64,000 bases of DNA, taken from Pseudomonas citri (GTDB lineage Bacteria > Pseudomonadota > Gammaproteobacteria > Pseudomonadales > Pseudomonadaceae). The stretch's first letter is position 1, and every line of letters begins with the position of its first letter. Positions 29,021-37,048 of the stretch are shown one piece after another. The notes under the pieces were generated by a model. That model had not been told where the DNA came from and did no database searches. It saw only the letters and a program-made list of their open reading frames with translations. The stretch is taken from NCBI RefSeq assembly GCF_025336485.1, contig NZ_JAODAB010000006.1, positions 275,449 through 339,448 on the forward strand. Reading direction: 5' to 3'. A program made the translations under genes and the position numbers.

Positions 29021-31081
29021 ATGGCTTTTGAAGCAATGTTCCAGCCGATCCAGATCGGCAAACTGACCATCCGCAACCGCGTGCTCAGCACCGCCCACGC
29101 CGAGGTCTATGCCACTGACGGCGGGATGACCACCGACCGGTACGTGAAGTATTACGAAGAGAAGGCCAAGGGCGGTATCGGCCTGGCGATCTGCGGCGGT
29201 TCGTCGGTGGTGGCCATCGACAGCCCGCAGGAATGGTGGAGCTCGGTGAACCTGTCCACCGACCGCATCATCCCGCACTTCCAGAACCTGGCCGATGCCA
29301 TGCACAAGCATGGCGCCAAGATCATGATCCAGATTACCCACATGGGTCGTCGCTCGCGCTGGGACGGTTTCAACTGGCCGACCCTGATGTCGCCGTCCGG
29401 CATCCGTGAACCGGTACACCGCGCCACCTGCAAGACCATCGAGCCGGAAGAAATCTGGCGGGTGATCGGTAACTACGCCCAGGCGGCGCGTCGTGCCAAG
29501 GCCGGTGGCCTGGACGGCGTCGAGCTGTCGGCCGTGCACCAGCACATGATCGACCAGTTCTGGAGCCCGCGGGTCAACAAGCGTACCGACGAATGGGGCG
29601 GCACCTTCGAAGGCCGCATGAAATTCGGCCTGGAAGTGCTCAAGGCCGTGCGCGCCGAAGTGGGCGACGACTTCTGCGTGGGCATGCGCATCTGCGGTGA
29701 CGAGTTCCACCCGGACGGCCTGTCCCATGAAGACATGAAGCAAATCGCCAAGTACTACGACGACACCGGGATGTTGGATTTCATCGGCGTGGTGGGTTCG
29801 GGTTGCGACACCCACAACACCCTGGCCAACGTTATCCCGAACATGAGTTATCCACCGGAGCCGTTCCTGCACCTGGCCGCCGGTATCAAGGAAGTGGTCA
29901 AGGTTCCGGTACTGCACGCGCAGAACATCAAGGACCCGAACCAGGCCACGCGGATCCTGGAGGGCGGTTACGTCGACATGGTCGGCATGACCCGCGCCCA
30001 CATCGCCGACCCGCACCTGATCGCCAAGATCAAGATGGGCCAGGTCGACCAGATCAAGCAGTGCGTCGGCGCCAACTACTGCATCGACCGTCAGTACCAG
30101 GGTCTGGACGTGTTGTGCATCCAGAACGCCGCGACCTCCCGTGAATACATGGGCGTGCCGCACATCATCGAAAAATCCACCGGGCCGAAACGCAAGGTGG
30201 TGGTGGTCGGTGCCGGTCCTGCGGGTATGGAAGCCGCTCGCGTGGCCGCCGAACGTGGCCACGACGTGACCCTGTTCGAGAAGAAGGAATTCATCGGCGG
30301 GCAGATCACCACGGCGGCGAAAGCCCCGCAGCGCGACCAGATCGCCGGTATCACCCGCTGGTTCCAACTGGAACTGGCACGCCTGAAAGTCGACCTGCGC
30401 CTGGGTGTGGCGGCGGACGCGGCGACCATCATGGACCTGCGTCCAGACGTGGTTGTGCTGGCGGTCGGCGGGCATCCGTACCTGGAGCAGAACGAACACT
30501 GGGGCGCCGCCGAAGGGCTGGTGGTCAGCAGCTGGGACGTGCTCGACGGCAAGGTTGCACCGGGCAAGAACGTGCTGGTCTACGACACCATCTGCGAGTT
30601 CACCGGCATGTCGGTGGCCGACTTCCTCGCGGACAAGGGCAGCCAGGTCGAGATCGTCACCGACGACATCAAGCCGGGCGTGGCCATCGGCGGGACCTCG
30701 TTCCCGACGTACTACCGCAGCATGTACCCGAAAGAAGTGATCATGACCGGGGACATGATGCTGGAGAAGGTCTACCGCGAAGGCGACAAGCTGGTGGCGG
30801 TGCTGGAGAACGAATACACCGGCGCCAAGGAAGAACGCGTGGTGGACCAGGTGGTGGTAGAGAACGGCGTGCGTCCGGACGAAGAAATCTACTACGCGCT
30901 CAAGGAAGGTTCGCGCAACAAGGGCCAGATCGACGTCGAAGCCCTGTTCGCGATCAAGCCGCAGCCATGCCTGGAACAGAGCGGCGACGGCTACCTGCTG
31001 TTCCGCATCGGCGACTGCGTGGCCCAGCGTAATACACACGCCGCCATCTATGACGCCCTGCGGTTGTGCAAGGATTTCTAA
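29021..31081 (+). CDS. dgcA: Dimethylglycine catabolism flavoprotein DgcA
   Basis: A 686-residue enzyme of the trimethylamine-dehydrogenase/2,4-dienoyl-CoA-reductase family. The N-terminal half is an OYE-like FMN barrel (FQPIQIGKLTIRNRVLSTAH, ITHMGRRSRW); the C-terminal half has a Rossmann FAD/NAD-like domain (KVVVVGAGPAGMEAARVAA). Between them lies the Fe-S segment CVGANYC (348-354) and a further Cys at 366. In relatives this reads CxxCxxC; here the middle Cys is Ala351. With DgcB it demethylates dimethylglycine to sarcosine. The ribosome site is GAGGATTGCGCC. Confidence 0.94.
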   Translation: MAFEAMFQPIQIGKLTIRNRVLSTAHAEVYATDGGMTTDRYVKYYEEKAKGGIGLAICGGSSVVAIDSPQEWWSSVNLSTDRIIPHFQNLADAMHKHGAKIMIQITHMGRRSRWDGFNWPTLMSPSGIREPVHRATCKTIEPEEIWRVIGNYAQAARRAKAGGLDGVELSAVHQHMIDQFWSPRVNKRTDEWGGTFEGRMKFGLEVLKAVRAEVGDDFCVGMRICGDEFHPDGLSHEDMKQIAKYYDDTGMLDFIGVVGSGCDTHNTLANVIPNMSYPPEPFLHLAAGIKEVVKVPVLHAQNIKDPNQATRILEGGYVDMVGMTRAHIADPHLIAKIKMGQVDQIKQCVGANYCIDRQYQGLDVLCIQNAATSREYMGVPHIIEKSTGPKRKVVVVGAGPAGMEAARVAAERGHDVTLFEKKEFIGGQITTAAKAPQRDQIAGITRWFQLELARLKVDLRLGVAADAATIMDLRPDVVVLAVGGHPYLEQNEHWGAAEGLVVSSWDVLDGKVAPGKNVLVYDTICEFTGMSVADFLADKGSQVEIVTDDIKPGVAIGGTSFPTYYRSMYPKEVIMTGDMMLEKVYREGDKLVAVLENEYTGAKEERVVDQVVVENGVRPDEEIYYALKEGSRNKGQIDVEALFAIKPQPCLEQSGDGYLLFRIGDCVAQRNTHAAIYDALRLCKDF

Positions 31082-31098
31082 CGGCTTGTGGATAACCC

Positions 31099-31188
31099 TG
31101 TGGGAGCAAGGCTTGCCCGCGATAGCAGCGATACGGAGCATCTGACTGACCGAGTCGATCCCATCGCGGGCAAGCCTCGCTCCCACAG
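31099..31188. repeat. REP pair between dgcA and dgcB
   Basis: CTGTGGGAGCAAGGCTTGCC and inverse around a 45-bp spacer, inside an operon. It may modulate dgcB expression relative to dgcA. Confidence 0.85.
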
Positions 31189-31250
31189 GAATCGAGCAAG
31201 ACATCCAGGTTTCTGTGCCTGCAAGACCTGAGGTCTTTGGGAGCTTCACC

Positions 31251-33197
31251 ATGTTGAACACCCTTCTTCCCATCCTGCTGTTCGCAGCCCTGGGCCTGGC
31301 GGCCCTCGGTGCCTTGCGGCGGGTGAACATGTGGCGCCGGGGGCGACCCTCCAAGGTCAACCTGATCGGCGGTCTCTTCGCCATGCCCAAGCGCTACATG
31401 GTGGATTTGCACCATGTGGTGGCGCGGGACAAATACATCGCCAACACCCACGTCGCCACGGCCGGCGGTGCGGTGGCGTCCATTGTGCTGGCGATCCTGG
31501 TGCATGGTTTCGGCCTGCATAACCGTTTCCTCGGCTACGCGTTGCTGCTGATGTCGGCGGTGATGTTCGTCGGTGCGATCTTCGTCTACCTGCGTCGGCG
31601 CAACCCGCCTTCGCGGCTGTCGAAAGGCCCGTGGATGCGCCTGCCGAAAAGCCTGCTGGCGTTCTCGGCGTCGTTCTTCCTGGTGACCTTGCCGGTGGCC
31701 GGTATCCTGCCGGAAAACTTTGGTGGCTGGCTGGTGGTGGCCATCCTCGGTGTGGGCGTGCTGTGGGGTGTGTCGGAGTTGTTCTTCGGCATGACCTGGG
31801 GCGGGCCGATGAAACACGCCTTCGCCGGGGCCCTGCACCTGGCGTGGCACCGTCGTGCCGAGCGCTTTGGCGGTGGCCGCTCCACGGGCCTCAAGCCGCT
31901 GGACCTGAATGACCCTGCCGCACCGCTGGGCGTGGAAAAGCCCAAGGATTTCACCTGGAACCAACTGCTCGGCTTCGACGCCTGCGTGCAGTGCGGCAAG
32001 TGTGAAGCCGCCTGTCCGGCCTTTGCCGCCGGCCAGCCGCTGAACCCGAAAAAGCTGATCCAGGACATGGTCGTCGGCCTGGCCGGCGGCACTGATGCGA
32101 AATTTGCCGGTAGCCCTTACCCAGGCAAGCCTGTGGGCGAACACGGCGGCAATCCGCACCAGCCGATCGTCAACGGCCTGGTGGACGCCGAGACCCTGTG
32201 GTCCTGCACCACCTGCCGGGCCTGCGTCGAGGAATGCCCGATGATGATCGAGCACGTCGATGCCATCGTCGACATGCGTCGCCACCTGACCCTGGAAAAA
32301 GGCGCCACCCCGAACAAGGGCGCCGAGGTCTTGGAAAATCTCATCGCCACCGACAACCCTGGCGGTTTTGCCCCCGGCGGACGGATGAACTGGGCGGCGG
32401 ACCTGAACCTGAGCCTGCTCAGCGAGAAGAAATCCACCGACGTGCTGTTCTGGGTCGGCGACGGCGCCTTCGACATGCGCAACCAGCGCACGCTGCGTGC
32501 GTTCGTCAAAGTGCTCAAGGCGGCGAAGATCGATTTTGCCGTGCTCGGCCTCGAAGAGCGCGACAGCGGCGACGTGGCCCGGCGCCTGGGCGACGAGGCA
32601 ACGTTCCAACTGTTGGCCAAACGCAACATCCAGACCCTGGCCAAGTATCGCTTCAACCGCATCGTTACCTGTGACCCTCACAGCTTCCATGTGCTGAAGA
32701 ACGAATATGGCGCCTTCGATGGCAACTACCTGGTGCAGCACCACAGCACCTACCTGGCGGAAATCATCGACGCCGGTGCGTTGAACCTCGGCCAGCACAA
32801 GGGCGACAGCGTGACCTATCACGACCCGTGCTACCTGGGCCGCTACAACGGCGAATACGAGGCGCCGCGCCAGGTGCTGCGTGCGCTGGGTATCGAGGTC
32901 AAGGAGATGCAGCGTTCCGGTTTCCGTTCGCGTTGCTGCGGCGGTGGCGGCGGTGCGCCGATCACCGACATCCCGGGCAAGCAGCGTATTCCTGACATGC
33001 GCATGGAAGACATCCGCGAGACCGGTGCCGAGCTGGTGGCCGTGGGTTGTCCACAGTGCACGGCGATGCTCGAAGGCGTGGTCGAACCACGGCCGATGAT
33101 CAAGGACATTGCCGAGTTGGTGGCCGACGCGTTGCTGGAAGACGCGGCCCCGAGCAAAGCGGCCTCGGCCAAACGTGAACCTGCGGAGGTGCATTAA
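31251..33197 (+). CDS. dgcB: Dimethylglycine catabolism Fe-S membrane subunit DgcB
   Basis: A 648-residue protein. The N-terminal part has several membrane helices (MLNTLLPILLFAALGLAALG, FLVTLPVAGILPENF...). Two [4Fe-4S] ferredoxin motifs follow: CVQCGKCEAACPA and CTTCRACVEECPM. The C-terminus has two CCG-type domains (CDPHSFHVL..., CCGGGGGAP, GCPQC) as in HdrD/GlpC electron carriers. It likely passes electrons between DgcA, the ETF pair downstream and the quinone pool. Its stop overlaps the next start (TAATG at 33195-33199). Confidence 0.93.
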   Translation: MLNTLLPILLFAALGLAALGALRRVNMWRRGRPSKVNLIGGLFAMPKRYMVDLHHVVARDKYIANTHVATAGGAVASIVLAILVHGFGLHNRFLGYALLLMSAVMFVGAIFVYLRRRNPPSRLSKGPWMRLPKSLLAFSASFFLVTLPVAGILPENFGGWLVVAILGVGVLWGVSELFFGMTWGGPMKHAFAGALHLAWHRRAERFGGGRSTGLKPLDLNDPAAPLGVEKPKDFTWNQLLGFDACVQCGKCEAACPAFAAGQPLNPKKLIQDMVVGLAGGTDAKFAGSPYPGKPVGEHGGNPHQPIVNGLVDAETLWSCTTCRACVEECPMMIEHVDAIVDMRRHLTLEKGATPNKGAEVLENLIATDNPGGFAPGGRMNWAADLNLSLLSEKKSTDVLFWVGDGAFDMRNQRTLRAFVKVLKAAKIDFAVLGLEERDSGDVARRLGDEATFQLLAKRNIQTLAKYRFNRIVTCDPHSFHVLKNEYGAFDGNYLVQHHSTYLAEIIDAGALNLGQHKGDSVTYHDPCYLGRYNGEYEAPRQVLRALGIEVKEMQRSGFRSRCCGGGGGAPITDIPGKQRIPDMRMEDIRETGAELVAVGCPQCTAMLEGVVEPRPMIKDIAELVADALLEDAAPSKAASAKREPAEVH

Positions 33198-34417
33198 TGA
33201 GCGACATCGTCCGCCGCGACCCTCGCGCCGAGTGGATCGCCCGTAACCGCCTGCATCCGCTGCACGCGGCCATGCAACCGGTGCAGCACAGCTGGATGGG
33301 CCCTAACGGGATCATCCGCAAGAATGTCCACGGCGTAGGTTTCATTGGCCCCAACGGCATCAAGCGGATCGACCGCAGCGGTGCCCAGCAGGGCGGTACG
33401 ACCAAGCGCACCGCCGCCGCTGAAGTGCAACTGCCGTTGCATTCGGTGCCGCAACCCAAGTTCTACATCAGCGTGGTGCCGGACATGGTCGGTGGCCGCT
33501 TGAGCAGCCACGACCGCGACTTGCTCGGCCTGGCCCATCAGCTGGCTGGCACGGACGGTGCGGTGCTGGCGGTGGTCTTCGGCGAGCACAAGGAAAGCGC
33601 TTTCGCCACAGCGGGCGTCGACCGTCTGTTGGTGCTCGAAGGCGAGGAATTCAGCGGTTATGCACCGGAACAACGGGTCCAGGGCCTGCGGGCTGTGGAT
33701 AACCAGTTCAGCCCACGTCATTGGTTGCTGCCTGACAGCCGCAGCGGTGGTGGCGAACTGGGCCGGCGTTTTGCCGCGGCCTTGGGCGAACGCCCGGCCA
33801 CGCGGGTCTGGCAGGTCAAGGGCGAAGAGTGTATCGGTCGCGCCGGTGCGGGCCTGCAAGACTTGGCACGGCCGTTGGCGCGCCTGATCCTGGCGGCGGC
33901 CGAATGCGCCGAGCCGGTCAGCGAAACCCGTCACGAAGCCTTGCCGGTGGAGTTATCCACAAGCGTGGCGCGCAGCCTGTCGCGGATCGAAGACCTCGGC
34001 GCGGTGGCAGTCGACCCGGGGGCGATCCCGATGGCCGAAGCCGAGTTCATTTTCTCCGGTGGCAACGGCGTCAAGGACTGGGAGCTGTTCCACAAGACCG
34101 CCGCGGCCCTGGGCGCCACCGAAGGCGCCTCGCGGGTGGCGGTGGACGACGGCTTCATGTCGCGCGATCGCCAGGTCGGTGCGTCCGGCACCTGGGTCAC
34201 GGCGCGGGTCTACGTGGCGGTCGGGATTTCCGGGGCGATCCAGCACCTGCAAGGCATCGGTGCCTGCGACAAGGTGGTGGCGATCAACCTCGATGCGGGC
34301 TGCGACATGATCAAGCGGGCGGACCTGTCGGTGATCGGCGACGGCTCGGCGATTCTCCAGGCCTTGATCGCGGCGGTAGAGGCTTACCGCAACGAAGCCA
34401 AGCGCGATGCGGCTTAA
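33197..34417 (+). CDS. Electron transfer flavoprotein alpha subunit (dgc operon paralogue)
   Basis: A 406-residue ETF-alpha; about 80-90 residues longer at the N-terminus than housekeeping EtfA. That extension is rich in Asn-Gly repeats (GPNGIIRKNVHGVGFIGPNG). The C-terminal FAD domain contains SGGNGVKDWE, VGASGTWVTARVYVAVGISG and AINLDAGCDM, which are ETF-alpha motifs. Co-encoded with ETF-beta and DgcAB, it is probably the dedicated electron acceptor for dimethylglycine demethylation. The start overlaps the dgcB stop by one base. Confidence 0.92.
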   Translation: MSDIVRRDPRAEWIARNRLHPLHAAMQPVQHSWMGPNGIIRKNVHGVGFIGPNGIKRIDRSGAQQGGTTKRTAAAEVQLPLHSVPQPKFYISVVPDMVGGRLSSHDRDLLGLAHQLAGTDGAVLAVVFGEHKESAFATAGVDRLLVLEGEEFSGYAPEQRVQGLRAVDNQFSPRHWLLPDSRSGGGELGRRFAAALGERPATRVWQVKGEECIGRAGAGLQDLARPLARLILAAAECAEPVSETRHEALPVELSTSVARSLSRIEDLGAVAVDPGAIPMAEAEFIFSGGNGVKDWELFHKTAAALGATEGASRVAVDDGFMSRDRQVGASGTWVTARVYVAVGISGAIQHLQGIGACDKVVAINLDAGCDMIKRADLSVIGDGSAILQALIAAVEAYRNEAKRDAA

Positions 34418-34432
34418 GCGAAGGATTCAACC

Positions 34433-35203
34433 ATGAGTACTCAAGTGATCAGCCTGGTGTCCATCGGCGCCCACCCGACTTCCGGTCGGCCCCGGCGCGC
34501 CGAGCAGGACGCCCGGGCGGTGGAGCTGGGCCTGCAACTGGCCGGCAAGGACCTGCAAGTGTTGCACGCCGGCGATGTGGCCGAGCCGGCCCTGCGCGCC
34601 TACCTGGGCATGGGCCTGGACGAACTCCACGTGCTGGAAAACCCCATGGGCGCCGACGCATTGCCGGCCTTGACCGATTACCTGCGCGACGCGGGCCCCC
34701 AAGTGGTGCTCACCGGCAGCCAGGCGGAAACCGGCGAAGGCTCGGGCATGCTGCCGTTCCTGCTGGCGGAAAAACTCGGCTGGCCGCTGGTGGTGGGATT
34801 GGCGCAGGTCGAATCCATCAACGATGGTGCGGCCCTGGTGCTGCAAGCCTTGCCTCGCGGCCAACGGCGTCGCCTCAAGGTGCGCCTGCCGTTCCTCGCC
34901 ACTGTGGATAACGCTGCGCCGAAGCCTCGGCAAAGCGCCTATGGCCCGGCTCGGCGTGGTGTCTTGCACGCCGAAGAGGTGGAGGTGATCGACGATGCCC
35001 TGCTGGCGGTGGCCACCCTGCAACCGGCCAAGCCACGGCCCAAGCGTTTGAAAGTGATCAAGGCCAAGAGCGGCGCCGACCGCATGAAAGCCGCCACGGC
35101 CAAGGCCAGCGGCGGAGGCGGGCAAGTGCTCAAGGGGCTCAGCCCGCAAGCGGGTGCCGAGGCGATTCTCAAGTTGCTGGTCGAGGAAGGGGTGGTTCGC
35201 TGA
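34433..35203 (+). CDS. Electron transfer flavoprotein beta subunit (dgc operon paralogue)
   Basis: A 256-residue ETF-beta. Motifs include DARAVELGLQLAGKDLQVLHAG, LTGSQAETGEGSGMLPFLLAEKLGWPLV and a lysine-rich C-terminal region (KPRPKRLKVIKAKSGADRMKA). It partners the alpha subunit encoded 15 bp upstream; AAGGA is the ribosome site. It ends the dimethylglycine operon, followed by a long perfect hairpin. Confidence 0.92.
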   Translation: MSTQVISLVSIGAHPTSGRPRRAEQDARAVELGLQLAGKDLQVLHAGDVAEPALRAYLGMGLDELHVLENPMGADALPALTDYLRDAGPQVVLTGSQAETGEGSGMLPFLLAEKLGWPLVVGLAQVESINDGAALVLQALPRGQRRRLKVRLPFLATVDNAAPKPRQSAYGPARRGVLHAEEVEVIDDALLAVATLQPAKPRPKRLKVIKAKSGADRMKAATAKASGGGGQVLKGLSPQAGAEAILKLLVEEGVVR

Positions 35204-35238
35204 TCCCGGCGATCAACGCGATCCCCTGTGGGAATGGG

Positions 35239-35274
35239 CCTTTGTAGGAGCGAGCAAGCTCGCTCCTACAAAGG
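35239..35274. terminator. Long perfect hairpin after the ETF genes
   Basis: CCTTTGTAGGAGCGAGC with its exact inverse and an AA loop, followed by TTTCAG. It is a second REP subtype (TGTAGGAGCGAGC) and probably ends the dgc operon transcript. Confidence 0.65.
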
Positions 35275-35436
35275 TTTCAGGTACACCCAGACGCATCAAG
35301 CCCTTGTAGCCTTCGCTCAAGAGACAACCCATCCGACCTGCCGCAACATCTGGCGATAAAAGCGCTGGCCTGACGCGTTGTTATGCCTCGAACCTGGCGT
35401 TAAAAAGGTCGCCCGATAGACAATGGAGTCACCTCG

Positions 35437-36003
35437 ATGGAAGTTGAATTTCGTTCAGCTTTGCCCACGGATACGCGTGATATCGCCCGCCTGTTCCAAA
35501 TCTCCTCGGAAGGTGCGTCGGATTACATCTGGAGCCAACTGGCCGAGCCTGGCCAGGATCTCCTCGACGTGGGCGCTGCACGTTATGCCCGGGATAATGT
35601 CGATTTCTCCTACCAGAACTGCCTGATCGCAGAGGCCGATGGGCAGGTCATCGGCATGATGCACAGCTACGTGATGCGTCACGACCCCGAGGCGGAGCCC
35701 GTGACCGACCCGATCCTGGCTCCCTATGCCGACATGGAAGTGCCCGACACGCTCTACATTTCCAGCCTGGCCCTGCACGAGGGCTGGCGGAACAAGGGGT
35801 TGGGCGTGCGTTTTCTCGAACGGGCCCAGCAGCGTGCCGAGCAATTGGCGCTCAACGGCCTGAGCCTGATCGACTACGCCGCGAACACCGGTGCCCGACG
35901 CTTTTACGAGCGCCACGGCTTCGCCATCGTCAAGACCTGCCAGGTCGTCCCGCATCCGCTGATCCGGGTGACAGGAGAGGCGTACCTCATGCATCGGCCT
36001 TGA
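35437..36003 (+). CDS. GNAT-family N-acetyltransferase
   Basis: A 188-residue GNAT protein. The acetyl-CoA-binding motif A region is ISSLALHEGWRNKGLGVRFLERAQQRA, and motif B is LIDYAANTGARRFYERHGF. Substrate unknown. It has its own ribosome site (GGAGTCACCTCG) and lies alone between the ETF genes and the DnaA-box repeat array; a role in the neighbouring pathway is not implied. Confidence 0.87.
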   Translation: MEVEFRSALPTDTRDIARLFQISSEGASDYIWSQLAEPGQDLLDVGAARYARDNVDFSYQNCLIAEADGQVIGMMHSYVMRHDPEAEPVTDPILAPYADMEVPDTLYISSLALHEGWRNKGLGVRFLERAQQRAEQLALNGLSLIDYAANTGARRFYERHGFAIVKTCQVVPHPLIRVTGEAYLMHRP

Positions 36004-36080
36004 ACGTCAGGAAACGGCTCTGATGCCCTGAGATGAAATCCTTGGGGCGCGGGTTTACCCACAATCGCTGTGCGCGCCTC

Positions 36081-36672
36081 TGTGGATAACCTGTTCGCCC
36101 CTCGCCACACTCCCCGCCAATCAAGCCCTCCAGGCTTGCGATCAAAAACTGATCAACCTAACTCGCTGTTTTTAGGGACTTTTACCGGTGCATAAACGCG
36201 GACACGGGGGGCTACTTGCCCCCAATCTCTGTTGGCGCCTTTGTGGATAAGATGTTCGCTCTCCGCTGCAAGCCTTATGCATCGTGCGTTTCAGACAATT
36301 GATCAGTAAATGATCAATTCAGGTTTTTCCGCCGCAAGGATCCTGCAATCCCAGGTTTATCCAGGCATTGCGGCGGTTTTCCACAGAGCCGTCCAAATTA
36401 CCCCCAAACACTGTTGGCGTTTCTGTGGATAAGATGTTTGTTTTCCCTTGGAAGCCAGGCCAGGCGGGGCTTTCCATGAATTGATCAAAAAACAACCAAT
36501 CCTCTGCGCCGACCGCACTTGTTAATAAGTCGCGGTTTTTTTCTGATTTTTTTGGCCCAGCGAGACGCCCCATAAGCGCAGTTGTCCCCATTTGCTGTGG
36601 GCGGTCATGTGGATAACTTGTTCGTCAAACGCTGCGACCCGCGCCGGCTATAGTTCGAAACGCGATTGATCA
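36081..36672. repeat. Four-unit repeat array, each unit with a DnaA-box 9-mer and a TGATCA motif
   Basis: TGTGGATAA (inverse of the DnaA box TTATCCACA) begins at 36081, 36242, 36424 and 36608, each followed by a variant of CnTGTTCG or GATGTTyG. A TGATCA occurs 58-59 bp after the box in units two to four (36300, 36482, 36667); in unit one GATCA is at +59 and TGATCA at +69. Units two and three also share CTGTTGGCG just upstream of the box. Unit spacing is 161-184 bp. A further TTTTCCACA, allowed by the DnaA consensus, is near 36377. In unit two AATTGATCA and its inverse form a hairpin. The 1045-bp gap between neighbouring genes otherwise holds only a doubtful small frame. Confidence 0.8.
36512..36541 (+). 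terminator. Terminator-like hairpin inside the repeat array
   Basis: CCGCACTT-GTTAAT-AAGTCGCGG followed by TTTTTTT resembles a Rho-independent terminator on the plus strand within the third repeat unit. No CDS precedes it, so a short RNA is possible. Confidence 0.45.
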
Positions 36673-36779
36673 AATTTCATACAGTTCTAAGGAGCTACCT
36701 TGACGAGGGACTGTCGTGTGTCTTCACTCATGGCACAAGGACACCGCGAATGTATCCACATCTGGTTCAGGGAGAACGC

Positions 36780-36914
36780 ATGATGGATAGCCAGGGCCCC
36801 AAGGCCTACCCCACTTCTCTTGTAATAGGCCCTGTGATAGGCGTCCCGACGCCCCCTGTTTCGTTGCCCCGGCGCACTCACCGTCGTGCCGTCAACCAGC
36901 GTGCGCGTCTATAG
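36780..36914 (+). CDS. Possible 44-residue peptide upstream of the GMC operon
   Basis: A small frame (MMDSQGPKAYPTSLVIGPVI...) begins with tandem ATGs after a fair ribosome site (CAGGGAGAACGC) and ends 134 bp before the GMC gene. It has a hydrophobic middle and a basic C-terminus. There is no recognisable family. It may be a leader peptide or chance; low confidence. Confidence 0.25.
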   Translation: MMDSQGPKAYPTSLVIGPVIGVPTPPVSLPRRTHRRAVNQRARL

Positions 36915-37048
36915 CCCGCTGTAAGACCTGATTCCCCTAGTAAACCGCTGACTGCCGCTCGCCTCTGTACCGGAGAGTGGCCAGGCGTTCGTGCGCCTGA
37001 CTTGCAGGCAACCGCAGAGTTGCCCATCTGCCTTGAGAGGACTTGGAC

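Noticed and set aside
28439..31390. A 983-codon open frame antisense to the DUF5943 gene and dgcA
   Set aside because: It mirrors the codon pattern of the well-supported plus-strand genes, has His/Ala/Val/Arg-rich content and no family motif; a shadow of GC-rich coding.
36081..36672. The DnaA-box array as the chromosomal origin itself
   Set aside because: No dnaA, dnaN, rpmH or gidA genes flank it, and no AT-rich unwinding region with 13-mers is evident.
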